Shown one piece after another: positions 57,188-64,000 of a stretch of 64,000 bases of DNA. The notes under the pieces were generated by a model that was given only the letters and a program-made list of their open reading frames with translations, did no database searches and was not told the DNA's origin. Every line of letters begins with the position of its first letter. Positions within the stretch are counted from its first letter, which is position 1. A program made the translations under genes and the position numbers. The stretch lies in the NCBI GenBank assembly GCA_000508965.1, contig BAHV02000012.1, forward strand, positions 124,001-188,000, read 5' to 3'. This stretch comes from Dielma sp000508965. Lineage in GTDB: Bacteria; Bacillota_I; Bacilli_A; Erysipelotrichales; Erysipelotrichaceae.

Positions 57188-58042
57188 TCATTTAAAGTAG
57201 GTATCCAGCTGAGCGCATGTCTCCTCAGAAATCGTACTCATGGGCAGCCGCAGAATATTTTTGCACAATCCCATCTTTGAATATAAATATTTAACACAGG
57301 AAGGATTGCTTTCAAGGAAAAACAAACGGGCGATCAGCTTAAAAAAGATATCTTTGCCGGTGCAGTCTTCTCCCTGCTCATAAGCCTCAAAAAAAGCAAT
57401 TAATTCCGGGGTATACAGATGACCGATCACGCTGACAACGCCGCTCATGCCGGCAATCATCCCTTCAAGCAGATAACCGTCCTCACCGCTGTACACATTG
57501 AAATCATCAAGTTCTGCAAGGATTTCACTGACCATCTGTAAATTATGATCCGCCTGCTTTAAAGCGACGATGTTCTTAAAATCCTTAGCCAGACGAATTA
57601 CCGTGGCACTTTCCAGCGCTACCCCGCAGCGGCCCGGCACATTATAGAGCATGATATTTTTGCGCGCGTTTTCCGCTAAGACTGCAAAATGCTCATACAA
57701 GCCGTATTGTGACGGTTTATTATAATATGGAACCACAATGAGATAGCCGTCAAAGTCAAGCTGTTCACTTAATTTAATCAAACGGACTGAATCACAGGTT
57801 GCATTACTGCCGGCGCCGAACCATACCTCACAGCGTTTATTCACCTTATTGATGACAAATTCAAGAAAATCCAGCTTTTCATTTTCTGAAAGTGTCGGTG
57901 ATTCGCCGGTCGTTCCGCATACCATCAATCCGCTGACACCCTCGCTGACCAGCTTTTCAATGATGCGTTCAGCGCTTTCATAATCGATTGCATTAGCTTC
58001 TGTAAACGGGGTTATCATAGCCACATAACATTTACTTTTCAT
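57188..58042 (-). CDS. dapA: 4-hydroxy-tetrahydrodipicolinate synthase
   Basis: DapA condenses pyruvate with aspartate semialdehyde to make the DPA/lysine precursor. The 284-residue TIM barrel has VCGTTGESPTLSENE (catalytic Thr pair), MLYNVPGRCG (Tyr) and the Schiff-base Lys in VALKQADHNLQ (about 158); GVVSVIGHLYTPE follows. The start at 58042 overlaps the dpaB stop by 11 bases. Its position after dpaB suggests a sporulation-dedicated copy. Confidence 0.94.
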   Translation of the reverse strand: MKSKCYVAMITPFTEANAIDYESAERIIEKLVSEGVSGLMVCGTTGESPTLSENEKLDFLEFVINKVNKRCEVWFGAGSNATCDSVRLIKLSEQLDFDGYLIVVPYYNKPSQYGLYEHFAVLAENARKNIMLYNVPGRCGVALESATVIRLAKDFKNIVALKQADHNLQMVSEILAELDDFNVYSGEDGYLLEGMIAGMSGVVSVIGHLYTPELIAFFEAYEQGEDCTGKDIFFKLIARLFFLESNPSCVKYLYSKMGLCKNILRLPMSTISEETCAQLDTYFK

Positions 58043-58622
58043 AAAACACCACCTGTCTGAGTATTGGCTGAAGCTGCCTGCCCAATAAAGCATCCTCGCA
58101 CGTCTGCGCGGTCAAGGACCAGTCAGCCACCAAGCTGTTTGGCTTTTTCATTGGATCATCCTGGGCAAACGGTACGAAATATATATTTTTCAGCGCCAGC
58201 AAAGTAAAAATATTACGGCCTGAGATACCCAATGCATCATTGGTTGCAATCCCGCAGATGATTGGTTTTTGATTGCGCAGCATTGCCTTGGCGGCTAAAG
58301 CGACCGGGCAGTCATAAGCCCCATTTACCAGCTTAGCAACACTGTTGGCACTCATCGGTGCGATTACCATACAATCAAAATATTTCCGCGGGCCAACCTT
58401 CTCCGCTTCCACAATATCCTTGATCAACGGCTGATTCGTGATATGTTCACAGTCATTTTGAAAATCAATTGCGTTATAAAACCGCGTTGAACAAGCTGCC
58501 ACATTCTTAGTTAAAACGACCTGAACTTCGTTGTCTGCCGCCAAATCTCTCAGAACCTGAATGATCGCCTGATGATTACAAAATGAACCTGTAATACCAA
58601 ATAAAATTTTCCTATTTTCCAT
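58032..58622 (-). CDS. dpaB: Dipicolinate synthase subunit B
   Basis: A 196-residue flavoprotein-fold protein (Flavoprotein/UbiX-like), with KILFGITGSFCNHQ at the start and IAPMSANSVAKLVNGAYDCPVALAAKAMLRN. With DpaA it oxidises dihydrodipicolinate to dipicolinic acid in the mother cell; the product fills the spore core through SpoVA proteins. It overlaps dpaA by 11 bases. Confidence 0.95.
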   Translation of the reverse strand: MENRKILFGITGSFCNHQAIIQVLRDLAADNEVQVVLTKNVAACSTRFYNAIDFQNDCEHITNQPLIKDIVEAEKVGPRKYFDCMVIAPMSANSVAKLVNGAYDCPVALAAKAMLRNQKPIICGIATNDALGISGRNIFTLLALKNIYFVPFAQDDPMKKPNSLVADWSLTAQTCEDALLGRQLQPILRQVVFYEK

Positions 58623-59382
58623 ACTCCATCTCCTTCATCACACATTCGGCAAGTATTCGGCCTGCGCTTTTTGAAGCAATCAAAGCCGGCAGCACACCGG
58701 CATTAATCACATGACCGCCTTTCGAGGTTATGCGGCTTTCCGGCATCCGGTAAGCGGATACAATATTCAAAATCAATGGTGCTTTAGGCCAATGATTCAC
58801 TAAATCCTCATCGATCCAATTCGTTAATGAAGTATTAATAACAATATCGCTGACTGGCAGCTGCTTCCATGTGCTCACCGACATAAAATCACTCGTTTCA
58901 TGATCCACCTTCCGGCGTATGACCCTCACCTTTACATCCAATGCTTTCAGCAAATTGTAAATTTCTTTACCGCTGTGACCAAAGCCCAACAAGTCAACCT
59001 TACATTCACTAAGTCCTACCGTTGTGTTATCCAGCAGTAAAAACAGCACACCTTCGGCCGTTAGCCGTGAATTGGCGCTGAGAAACAGATCATCATCGGA
59101 TAAGTTCACACATTTAAAAGGCAGCTGATTGATTTCTTCATTCATCGTAGCCGTGAAGATGATGCAATCCTTACGGCAGTGATGCCAAAAATCATCCGGG
59201 AGATTAATCCACGCATTGCGCATCTTAACCTGATTAGAGCGAATACCGCTCATTGGCAGAAGCAAATAATCAAATACCGGTAAGGCATCATTGACATTAT
59301 CAATTAAATAAGTCGATGTGGTTGTACTTAAGTATCGCTGTGCTTCCAGCATCCGCTGATCAGAATTAAAAATTCCTATCAC
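58612..59382 (-). CDS. dpaA: Dipicolinate synthase subunit A
   Basis: A 256-residue protein, about 40 residues shorter than the Bacillus SpoVFA; the shortening is mainly at the N terminus and in the first domain. The DpaA_N-like part (about 1-110: YLLLPMSGIRSN) precedes an NAD-binding Rossmann domain (KVDLLGFGHSGKEIYNLLKAL; VINTSLTNWIDEDLV). GTG at 59382 is the start, with AAAGGATG eight bases upstream. It heads dpaA-dpaB-dapA. A sigma-K-like -10 lies just before it. Confidence 0.91.
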   Translation of the reverse strand: MIGIFNSDQRMLEAQRYLSTTTSTYLIDNVNDALPVFDYLLLPMSGIRSNQVKMRNAWINLPDDFWHHCRKDCIIFTATMNEEINQLPFKCVNLSDDDLFLSANSRLTAEGVLFLLLDNTTVGLSECKVDLLGFGHSGKEIYNLLKALDVKVRVIRRKVDHETSDFMSVSTWKQLPVSDIVINTSLTNWIDEDLVNHWPKAPLILNIVSAYRMPESRITSKGGHVINAGVLPALIASKSAGRILAECVMKEMEYGK

Positions 59383-59401
59383 TTTATCATCCTTTCATGC
59401 C

Positions 59402-59410
59402 TATACTATG
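59402..59410 (-). promoter_or_regulatory. Sigma-K/E-like -10 element of the dpa operon
   Basis: Minus-strand CATAGTATA fits the mother-cell -10 CATAnnnTA; the -35 (TGCC at 16-19 bases upstream) is poor. It is placed six bases before the AAAGGATG site, after the greA terminator. Confidence 0.4.
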
Positions 59411-59464
59411 TAGAAAAAGAAAAAAGGCACAAGAAAATGCAAAAATCACTTTCGGCGCCCAACA

Positions 59465-59499
59465 AGAAAAAAAGCGTAAATCCAATTGGATCTACGCTT
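59465..59499 (-). terminator. Terminator of greA
   Basis: A nearly perfect 12-bp inverted repeat (59472-59483 with 59488-59499, one mismatch) with an AATT loop, followed by seven T on the minus strand. Confidence 0.9.
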
Positions 59500-59519
59500 A
59501 TCTATATGATTTTGTCTGA

Positions 59520-60014
59520 TTATCCAATCAATTCCAAAATCTTAACATCATAAGGTTCTTCAACCTGATTCACCGTTACAACATCGCCGACCTTACTGTC
59601 GATGATAGCTGCCGCAAGCGGTGTGATATTTGATAATTTACCTTGCAGAGGATCTGATTCTACTGAACCGACGATCGTATAAGTCTCTTCTTCATTGGAT
59701 TCCAAATCCAAGATTTTCACTGTTGAACCCAGCTTTACAGTCTTGCTGTTTTTCTTCCGGCTGACAGCCTCATCATCAATGATTTCAACATTTGCCAGCA
59801 TTGCTTCCAAATCACGAATACGTGCTTCTACACGTGCCTGACGGTCACGAGCCGCATCATAGTCCGCATTTTCACTCAAGTCACCCTGTGCGCGCGCTTC
59901 CTGCAATTCACGGATCACATCCTGACGAACTACATGAATTAAATTTTCCTGTTCCTGTAATAACTCATTATAACCTTCTTTGGTTACAAGTACCTTCTTA
60001 TCTTCTGAAGCCAT
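59520..60014 (-). CDS. greA: Transcription elongation factor GreA
   Basis: A 164-residue protein that stimulates RNA cleavage in backtracked RNA polymerase. The N-terminal coiled coil (about 10-80) carries the acidic tip NADYDAARDRQ, and the C-terminal FKBP-like domain includes YTIVGSVESDP and NITPLAAAIIDSKVGDVV. GGAGTG precedes the start. It follows udk closely, as in Bacillus. Confidence 0.97.
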   Translation of the reverse strand: MASEDKKVLVTKEGYNELLQEQENLIHVVRQDVIRELQEARAQGDLSENADYDAARDRQARVEARIRDLEAMLANVEIIDDEAVSRKKNSKTVKLGSTVKILDLESNEEETYTIVGSVESDPLQGKLSNITPLAAAIIDSKVGDVVTVNQVEEPYDVKILELIG

Positions 60015-60037
60015 TTTATCACTCCTTAACTCGGCTA

Positions 60038-60670
60038 TTATAGCATATTTTCCTGTATTATACTACTGATTTTTGTCGTCAGCAGATCAATTGCCACCTG
60101 ATTGTGACCGCCTTCAGGAATAATGATATCCGCATATTTTCGGCTCGGTTCAATAAAAGTATTATGCATTACTTTTACGGTTGTCGTATACTGTTCAATC
60201 ACTGAATCAATCGTTCTGCCGCGTTTTTTCACATCGCGGATCAAACGCCGGATAAAGCGAATATCGTCATCCGTATCCACAAAGATCCGGATATCACAAA
60301 GATCGCGCAGCTGTTCATCCTCGAGAATAAACAAGCCCTCAATCACAATCACATCGCTTGGTTCAATATGCTCGGTCTCCTCACTGCGAGTATGAACAAC
60401 AAAATCATAAACCGGTTTTTCGATAGCGGCACCCGCCATCAACTGTTTCAGCTGGGCTACAAATAAATCGTTATCAAAAGCAAATGGATGATCATAATTC
60501 GTTTTTACACGTTCCTCCATCGTCTTATTTTTCTGATCCTTATAGTAATCATCCTGACGGATAATAACTACTGAATTGGTATTTTCATATCTTTCCTTTA
60601 AGCGTCGGGAAATTGATGACTTCCCAGAAGCACTGCCGCCGGCAATACCGATAATTACTGATTTTTTCAC
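60038..60670 (-). CDS. udk: Uridine kinase
   Basis: A 210-residue P-loop kinase that phosphorylates uridine and cytidine. Walker A GIAGGSASGKSS, QDDYYKD and YDHPFAFDNDLF are family motifs; FVDTDDDIRFIRRLIRDVKKRGR forms the lid. GTG 60670 is taken as start, since AAGAGGTG lies upstream; an earlier GTG at 60679 overlaps that site. It lies 12 bases after mltG. Confidence 0.96.
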   Translation of the reverse strand: MKKSVIIGIAGGSASGKSSISRRLKERYENTNSVVIIRQDDYYKDQKNKTMEERVKTNYDHPFAFDNDLFVAQLKQLMAGAAIEKPVYDFVVHTRSEETEHIEPSDVIVIEGLFILEDEQLRDLCDIRIFVDTDDDIRFIRRLIRDVKKRGRTIDSVIEQYTTTVKVMHNTFIEPSRKYADIIIPEGGHNQVAIDLLTTKISSIIQENML

Positions 60671-60682
60671 TGCTGTCACCTC

Positions 60683-61741
60683 TTAATAATTGAGATACTG
60701 TTCAATATTCGCTAGATGCTCTTCATAGGTAGTCGCATAATAAACCGTTTTATCACCATAAACATCGGCGATGAAATACATGTAATCGGAAGGCGTAGGA
60801 TTCAATACCGCTTCAATGGCATCAATTCCTGGATTACATACCGGTCCAATCGGCAGGCCATCAATCATATAGGTATTATATGGACTTTCTACCTCATAAT
60901 TCTGTTCACAGTCCAACCAGCTGTCATACTCATAAAGAGCATAACAAACCGTCACACTGGACTGCAGACGATAGCCGTCACACAGACGGTTTTCAAAGAT
61001 ACCGGCAATCAGTTTCATATCATCAGGATGACCGGATTCAAACTGAACGACTGATGCCAAGGTTATCAAATCATGGAAGCTCATTTCACTGCCTTCCAGC
61101 TGACCCTTAAACATCTGATAATTGCGGTCGAACTCATCAAGGAAACGCATCGTCACATCACGGGCATTAGTCTCACGATAAAAGAAATAAGTTTCCGGAT
61201 AAAGGTATCCTTCCAGCGCTACTGTCAGCTCTGGATTTTTTATGCTTTCATCTAAAAATTCATACTTTGCGATCATCTCATCCAAAAAAGCTTCATCATT
61301 CCAAAGCGACATCAGCTCCTCGGCGCTTACATTCGTGTTCTCAGCAACCGCAGCAGCGATATCCTTAGCCCAATAGCCTTCGGGAATCGTGATTGATACC
61401 TGATTGCTCATTGCGGCATTCGGATCATTTAAGACCGTCAGTATTTCCTCAGGTGTCCATGATTTATCAAGCGTATAAGTACCCGCCTTAAAATCACTCA
61501 GGCCCTTCTGCTTCATCACCAGCTTCGTAACAAGTTCATTTTTGATGATATAGTTATCCTTTAAATTTTTAAGGATCTGATCCGCGTTTTCACCTTCACT
61601 GATCTCAAATTCAATTGGATTCTCCACATGACTTACCGGTTCAAGGCCTGAGCGATAATACATAAAACCGCCCAAACCGACAAGTATTGCCAGTAAAAGG
61701 ATGAAGGCAAGAACAAGACCCTTTTTATTAAACTTCTTCAT
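60683..61741 (-). CDS. mltG: Endolytic murein transglycosylase MltG (YceG-like)
   Basis: A 352-residue protein with one N-terminal TM helix (about 10-30), a LysM-like domain (about 45-110) and a YceG catalytic domain with TIPEGYWAKDIAAAVAENT, YLYPETYFFY and NTYMIDGLPIGPVCNPGIDAIEAVLNP. MltG cuts nascent glycan strands at the membrane. The catalytic stretch usually read as ASIVEKE appears as ASVVQFE, so the first Glu is Gln. The start follows from the MKKFNKKG sequence inside the end of yrzB; no strong Shine-Dalgarno is seen. Confidence 0.92.
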   Translation of the reverse strand: MKKFNKKGLVLAFILLLAILVGLGGFMYYRSGLEPVSHVENPIEFEISEGENADQILKNLKDNYIIKNELVTKLVMKQKGLSDFKAGTYTLDKSWTPEEILTVLNDPNAAMSNQVSITIPEGYWAKDIAAAVAENTNVSAEELMSLWNDEAFLDEMIAKYEFLDESIKNPELTVALEGYLYPETYFFYRETNARDVTMRFLDEFDRNYQMFKGQLEGSEMSFHDLITLASVVQFESGHPDDMKLIAGIFENRLCDGYRLQSSVTVCYALYEYDSWLDCEQNYEVESPYNTYMIDGLPIGPVCNPGIDAIEAVLNPTPSDYMYFIADVYGDKTVYYATTYEEHLANIEQYLNY

Positions 61742-61979
61742 CTTCGCCAAAAGCGCCAAGCACTTCTTCTACCATTGCCCATTCCTCATCCGTTTCAATC
61801 GGCAGCAGATTGCCCTCATCATCATAGCAGGAAGCAAAGACTTCACCGCTTTCATCCTTAGGGTCACAGAACACAACATACTTCTTTCCGCGGCCTTCAT
61901 CATCAAAGGTGAAAAGAATCTCCATTTCTACTTCTTTGCCATTTTCATCAGTAATAAATAAACTGTTTGATTCCAACAT
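61728..61979 (-). CDS. yrzB: DUF1292 protein (YrzB-like)
   Basis: An 83-residue acidic protein of the DUF1292 family: NSLFITDENGKEVEMEILFTFDDEGRGKKYVVF, then CDPKDESGEVFASCYDDEGNLLPIETDEEWAMVEEV. The role is unknown. GGAGG precedes ATG 61979. It lies between ruvX and mltG, the same order as in Bacillus, and overlaps mltG by 14 bases. Confidence 0.92.
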   Translation of the reverse strand: MLESNSLFITDENGKEVEMEILFTFDDEGRGKKYVVFCDPKDESGEVFASCYDDEGNLLPIETDEEWAMVEEVLGAFGEDEEV

Positions 61980-62016
61980 ACTTTTTCCTCCATTAATAAG
62001 AAAGGGCAATCAGCCC

Positions 62017-62433
62017 TTAACTTTTACTATCAAGATAACCTTGCAGGATCTGCACCGATGCCATTTGATCAATGACCTGCTTACGTTTTTTACGCGAAAC
62101 ATCAGCCGCAATCAAAATGCGTTCTGCCGCAACGGTGGTCAGCCGCTCATCCCATAATATGACTTTTAAGCCCTGAGCTTCAAGCTTTTCCTTAAAAGCA
62201 ATTGAAACCTCACCGCGGATACCTATATCGCCGTTCATATGCTTCGGCAGTCCGAGAACCACCGTTTCAATTTGAAATTCATCGATATACTTCTGAAGCA
62301 ATGCCAGGCACTGATCATAATCATCATCCTGAAAACGCAGTGTTTCTACCGGCCGGGCTATCATCCCCATACCATCACTGACACTTACTCCGCAGGTGCG
62401 GCTGCCAAGATCCAGTCCTAAGATCCGCTTCAT
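62017..62433 (-). CDS. ruvX: RuvX/YqgF-family Holliday junction resolvase-like nuclease
   Basis: A 138-residue RNase H-fold protein with GLDLGSRTCGVSVSDGMG (first metal Asp), TVVLGLPKHMNGDIG and VILWDERLTTVAAERIL, followed by the final Asp in KQVIDQMASVQILQGYL. It takes part in pre-16S rRNA processing and possibly junction resolution. It overlaps the ireB-type gene by 4 bases. Confidence 0.95.
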   Translation of the reverse strand: MKRILGLDLGSRTCGVSVSDGMGMIARPVETLRFQDDDYDQCLALLQKYIDEFQIETVVLGLPKHMNGDIGIRGEVSIAFKEKLEAQGLKVILWDERLTTVAAERILIAADVSRKKRKQVIDQMASVQILQGYLDSKS

Positions 62434-62693
62434 TGCTTAATATCTTCCAGATATGTACGCACCATCTCTTCGATGATCTCGTAACGCTCAACGCTCTGGA
62501 TGATTGAGCGGGCATTGTTATGACTGGAAATATATGCCGGATCATTAGAAATCAAATAACCGGCTAATTGATTGACAGAATTATAACCTCTTTCTTTTAA
62601 TGCCTCATCGACGATTCTTAAAATATGACGAATGTTGTCACGTCTTAAATCATCGGATTTAAAAGCCATCGTTTCAGTAACATCTTTTTTCAT
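62430..62693 (-). CDS. ireB: IreB-family regulatory phosphoprotein (DUF965, YrzL)
   Basis: An 87-residue protein with the family core DNIRHILRIVDEALKERGYNSVNQLAGYLISNDPAYISSH and NNARSIIQSVERYEIIEEMVRTYL. The TETM stretch near residue 6-9 is the site phosphorylated by the PASTA kinase IreK in enterococci. AAGGAGG precedes the start. It lies between alaS and ruvX, as in most Bacillota. Confidence 0.95.
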   Translation of the reverse strand: MKKDVTETMAFKSDDLRRDNIRHILRIVDEALKERGYNSVNQLAGYLISNDPAYISSHNNARSIIQSVERYEIIEEMVRTYLEDIKQ

Positions 62694-62738
62694 AGGAGTA
62701 CCTCCTTTTCATTTATTTTACCTTAATTTATATTAAAA

Positions 62739-64000
62739 TTAAAGTCCTAAACCTAGTTTATTTTTAACATCTTTTAGTGCTTCATCAAGCTTCTCATCAG
62801 ATTTGCCGCCCGCCTGAGCAAGATCCGGCCGGCCGCCGCCCTTACCATCGCAGATCAGCGCAGCCTGCTTAACCAGATTACCGCAGTGATAGCCAGCCTT
62901 AACCGCATTTTGACTCGCACCGCTGACAAAGACAACCTTACCATTATGACTGCCGCCGATAAAAACAACACCGTCGATCTTATCACGCAAAGTCATAACC
63001 ATATCCTTTAACGTATTGCCTTCAACATTATCAATGCGTTCAACTAACATCGCTGTACCATTTACATCAACCGCATTTTTAGCAAGCTCATCAGCCTTAA
63101 GGACAAGCATAGAAGCATTGAGAGCCGCATTTTCTTTTTTCACCGCATTTAATTCATCAAGCATCTGCGTGCTCTTCGCTACAACATTGCTTAAACCGTT
63201 CAGCTTCAGCATGCCGGCAATCTCTCTCAATTGATTTTCCAGTACGACAAAATCACGATAAGCTGCATAACCGCTCTTGGCTACGATACGGCGCACACCT
63301 GAACCGATGCTCTCTTCAGATTCAATCTTAAAGACACCGATTTCCTGTGTGTTGTGAACATGACAGCCGCCGCAGAATTCTTTAGAGACATCACCCATGC
63401 TGACAACGCGGACAACATCGCCGTACTTTTCATCAAACAAGGCGGTCGCACCTGTCTTGCGGGCTTCATCAATATTCATATTCTGAATCATCACCGGATT
63501 TTTCTGAGCGATATATTGATTGACTAAATCTTCAATCTGCTGGAGCTGTTCCTCACTCACCTTTTCAAAGTGTGTGAAATCAAAACGCAGATATTCATCG
63601 CTGACAAATGATCCGGCTTGGGCGATATGACTGCCTACAACAGCCTTTAGAGCGCTTTGCAGTAAGTGACAGGCAGAGTGATTGCTTGTAATAATCAAAC
63701 GCTTTTCCGTATCGATCTGACCGGTAACATCATCACCGCATTTAATCGTACCATTCACAAGCTTAACATGATGCAGATGCTGCTTATGCGGAGCCTTCTT
63801 CACATCGGTAACCTTTGCCTTCATCGCGCCATTCAGCAGCACACCGCTGTCTGCTACCTGTCCGCCGCTTTCCGCATAGAAACAAGTTTCCGATAAGATG
63901 ACATCGCCTTCTTCATCAATCACATCCACTTTGTGACCGTCCGCAAAGCAAGCTATCACCTTCGCATGACAAATTGTTTCTTCATAACCGATGAATTTGC
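62739..64000 (-). CDS. alaS: Alanyl-tRNA synthetase, C-terminal part, cut by window edge
   Basis: About 420 C-terminal residues of AlaS, open to the window end. The visible part starts in the linker (GYEETICHAKVIACFADGH), continues with AESGGQVADSG and the editing domain with zinc motifs SNHSACHLLQSALKAVVG (HxxxH) and FCGGCHVHNTQEIG (CxxxH), and ends in the C-Ala domain with GGSHNGKVVFVSGAS and DGKGGGRPDLAQAGG. The aminoacylation domain lies outside. The first editing His-x3-His is preceded by SA rather than TA, a minor change. It heads alaS-ireB-ruvX-yrzB-mltG. Confidence 0.97.
   Translation of the reverse strand, partial: KFIGYEETICHAKVIACFADGHKVDVIDEEGDVILSETCFYAESGGQVADSGVLLNGAMKAKVTDVKKAPHKQHLHHVKLVNGTIKCGDDVTGQIDTEKRLIITSNHSACHLLQSALKAVVGSHIAQAGSFVSDEYLRFDFTHFEKVSEEQLQQIEDLVNQYIAQKNPVMIQNMNIDEARKTGATALFDEKYGDVVRVVSMGDVSKEFCGGCHVHNTQEIGVFKIESEESIGSGVRRIVAKSGYAAYRDFVVLENQLREIAGMLKLNGLSNVVAKSTQMLDELNAVKKENAALNASMLVLKADELAKNAVDVNGTAMLVERIDNVEGNTLKDMVMTLRDKIDGVVFIGGSHNGKVVFVSGASQNAVKAGYHCGNLVKQAALICDGKGGGRPDLAQAGGKSDEKLDEALKDVKNKLGLGL

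Noticed and set aside
1..64000. CRISPR arrays, insertion sequences, prophage genes, tRNA or rRNA genes
   Set aside because: No regularly spaced repeats, transposase or phage proteins, CCA-ended cloverleaf sequences or rRNA stretches were seen on either strand.

Overview
This 64 kb window is a contiguous chromosomal segment of a low-to-moderate GC, endospore-forming member of the Bacillota. Gene neighbourhoods match the Bacillus core chromosome (dnaG-rpoD-trmK, ybeY-dgkA-cdd-era-recO, scpA-scpB-dac-spmA-spmB-rluB, dacF-spoIIAA-AB-sigF-spoVA, alaS-ireB-ruvX-yrzB-mltG-udk-greA). A single-chain glycyl-tRNA synthetase, a reduced spoVA set and compact overlapping operons suggest an Erysipelotrichia-like lineage. 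That placement is inferred from gene content only, and the genus is unresolved. Nearly all genes lie on the minus strand; only ispG, ispH and a Na/Pi cotransporter are on the plus strand. I see no rRNA, tRNA, CRISPR array, prophage or insertion sequence.

Layout: 1-8.1 kb holds the start of a PBP2-type gene, ispG, an AraC/GyrI regulator with a two-gene ABC exporter, cshB-nfo and ispH. 8.1-16.1 kb holds two housekeeping operons: glyQS-dnaG-rpoD-trmK and ybeY-dgkA-cdd-era-recO. 16.1-27.3 kb is a phosphate island: a stand-alone C39-like peptidase divergent from a Na/Pi cotransporter, a decayed SDR pseudogene, a GNAT gene, pstSCAB-phoU, a cold-shock gene, and phoP-phoR fused to the end of a yqfC-yqfD-phoH operon. 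28.5-35.2 kb: MATE pump, rpsU, rsmE-(unknown)-mtaB-murE-deoC. 35.2-35.8 kb is a gene-poor stretch with gene remnants and terminators. 35.8-38.8 kb: an extracytoplasmic flavoprotein reductase and an AraC-type regulator. 39-50.9 kb is largely chromosome segregation and sporulation genes. 51-56.7 kb: nucleotide metabolism (pdp, folA, thyA), rsuA, a MurJ/SpoVB-like flippase and a lipoprotein. 56.7-59.4 kb: the dipicolinate operon dpaA-dpaB-dapA followed by two small genes missed by length cut-offs (cse60-like and DUF1540). 59.5-64 kb: greA, udk, mltG, yrzB, ruvX, ireB and the 3' part of alaS.

The most notable signals are regulatory. A perfect 9-bp hairpin masks the spoVAC ribosome-binding site and has a sigma-G-like -10 in its loop; a similar hairpin masks the yqfC site. 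Several promoters place the -10 element only 5-7 bases before the Shine-Dalgarno sequence, predicting mRNAs with about 10-15 nt leaders. PhoP-type TTAACA repeats at 11-bp spacing precede both the pst operon and the Na/Pi cotransporter/C39 peptidase pair. Six operon junctions share an 8-nt ATGAATAA start/stop overlap. glyQS has a short attenuator-like leader and no T-box.
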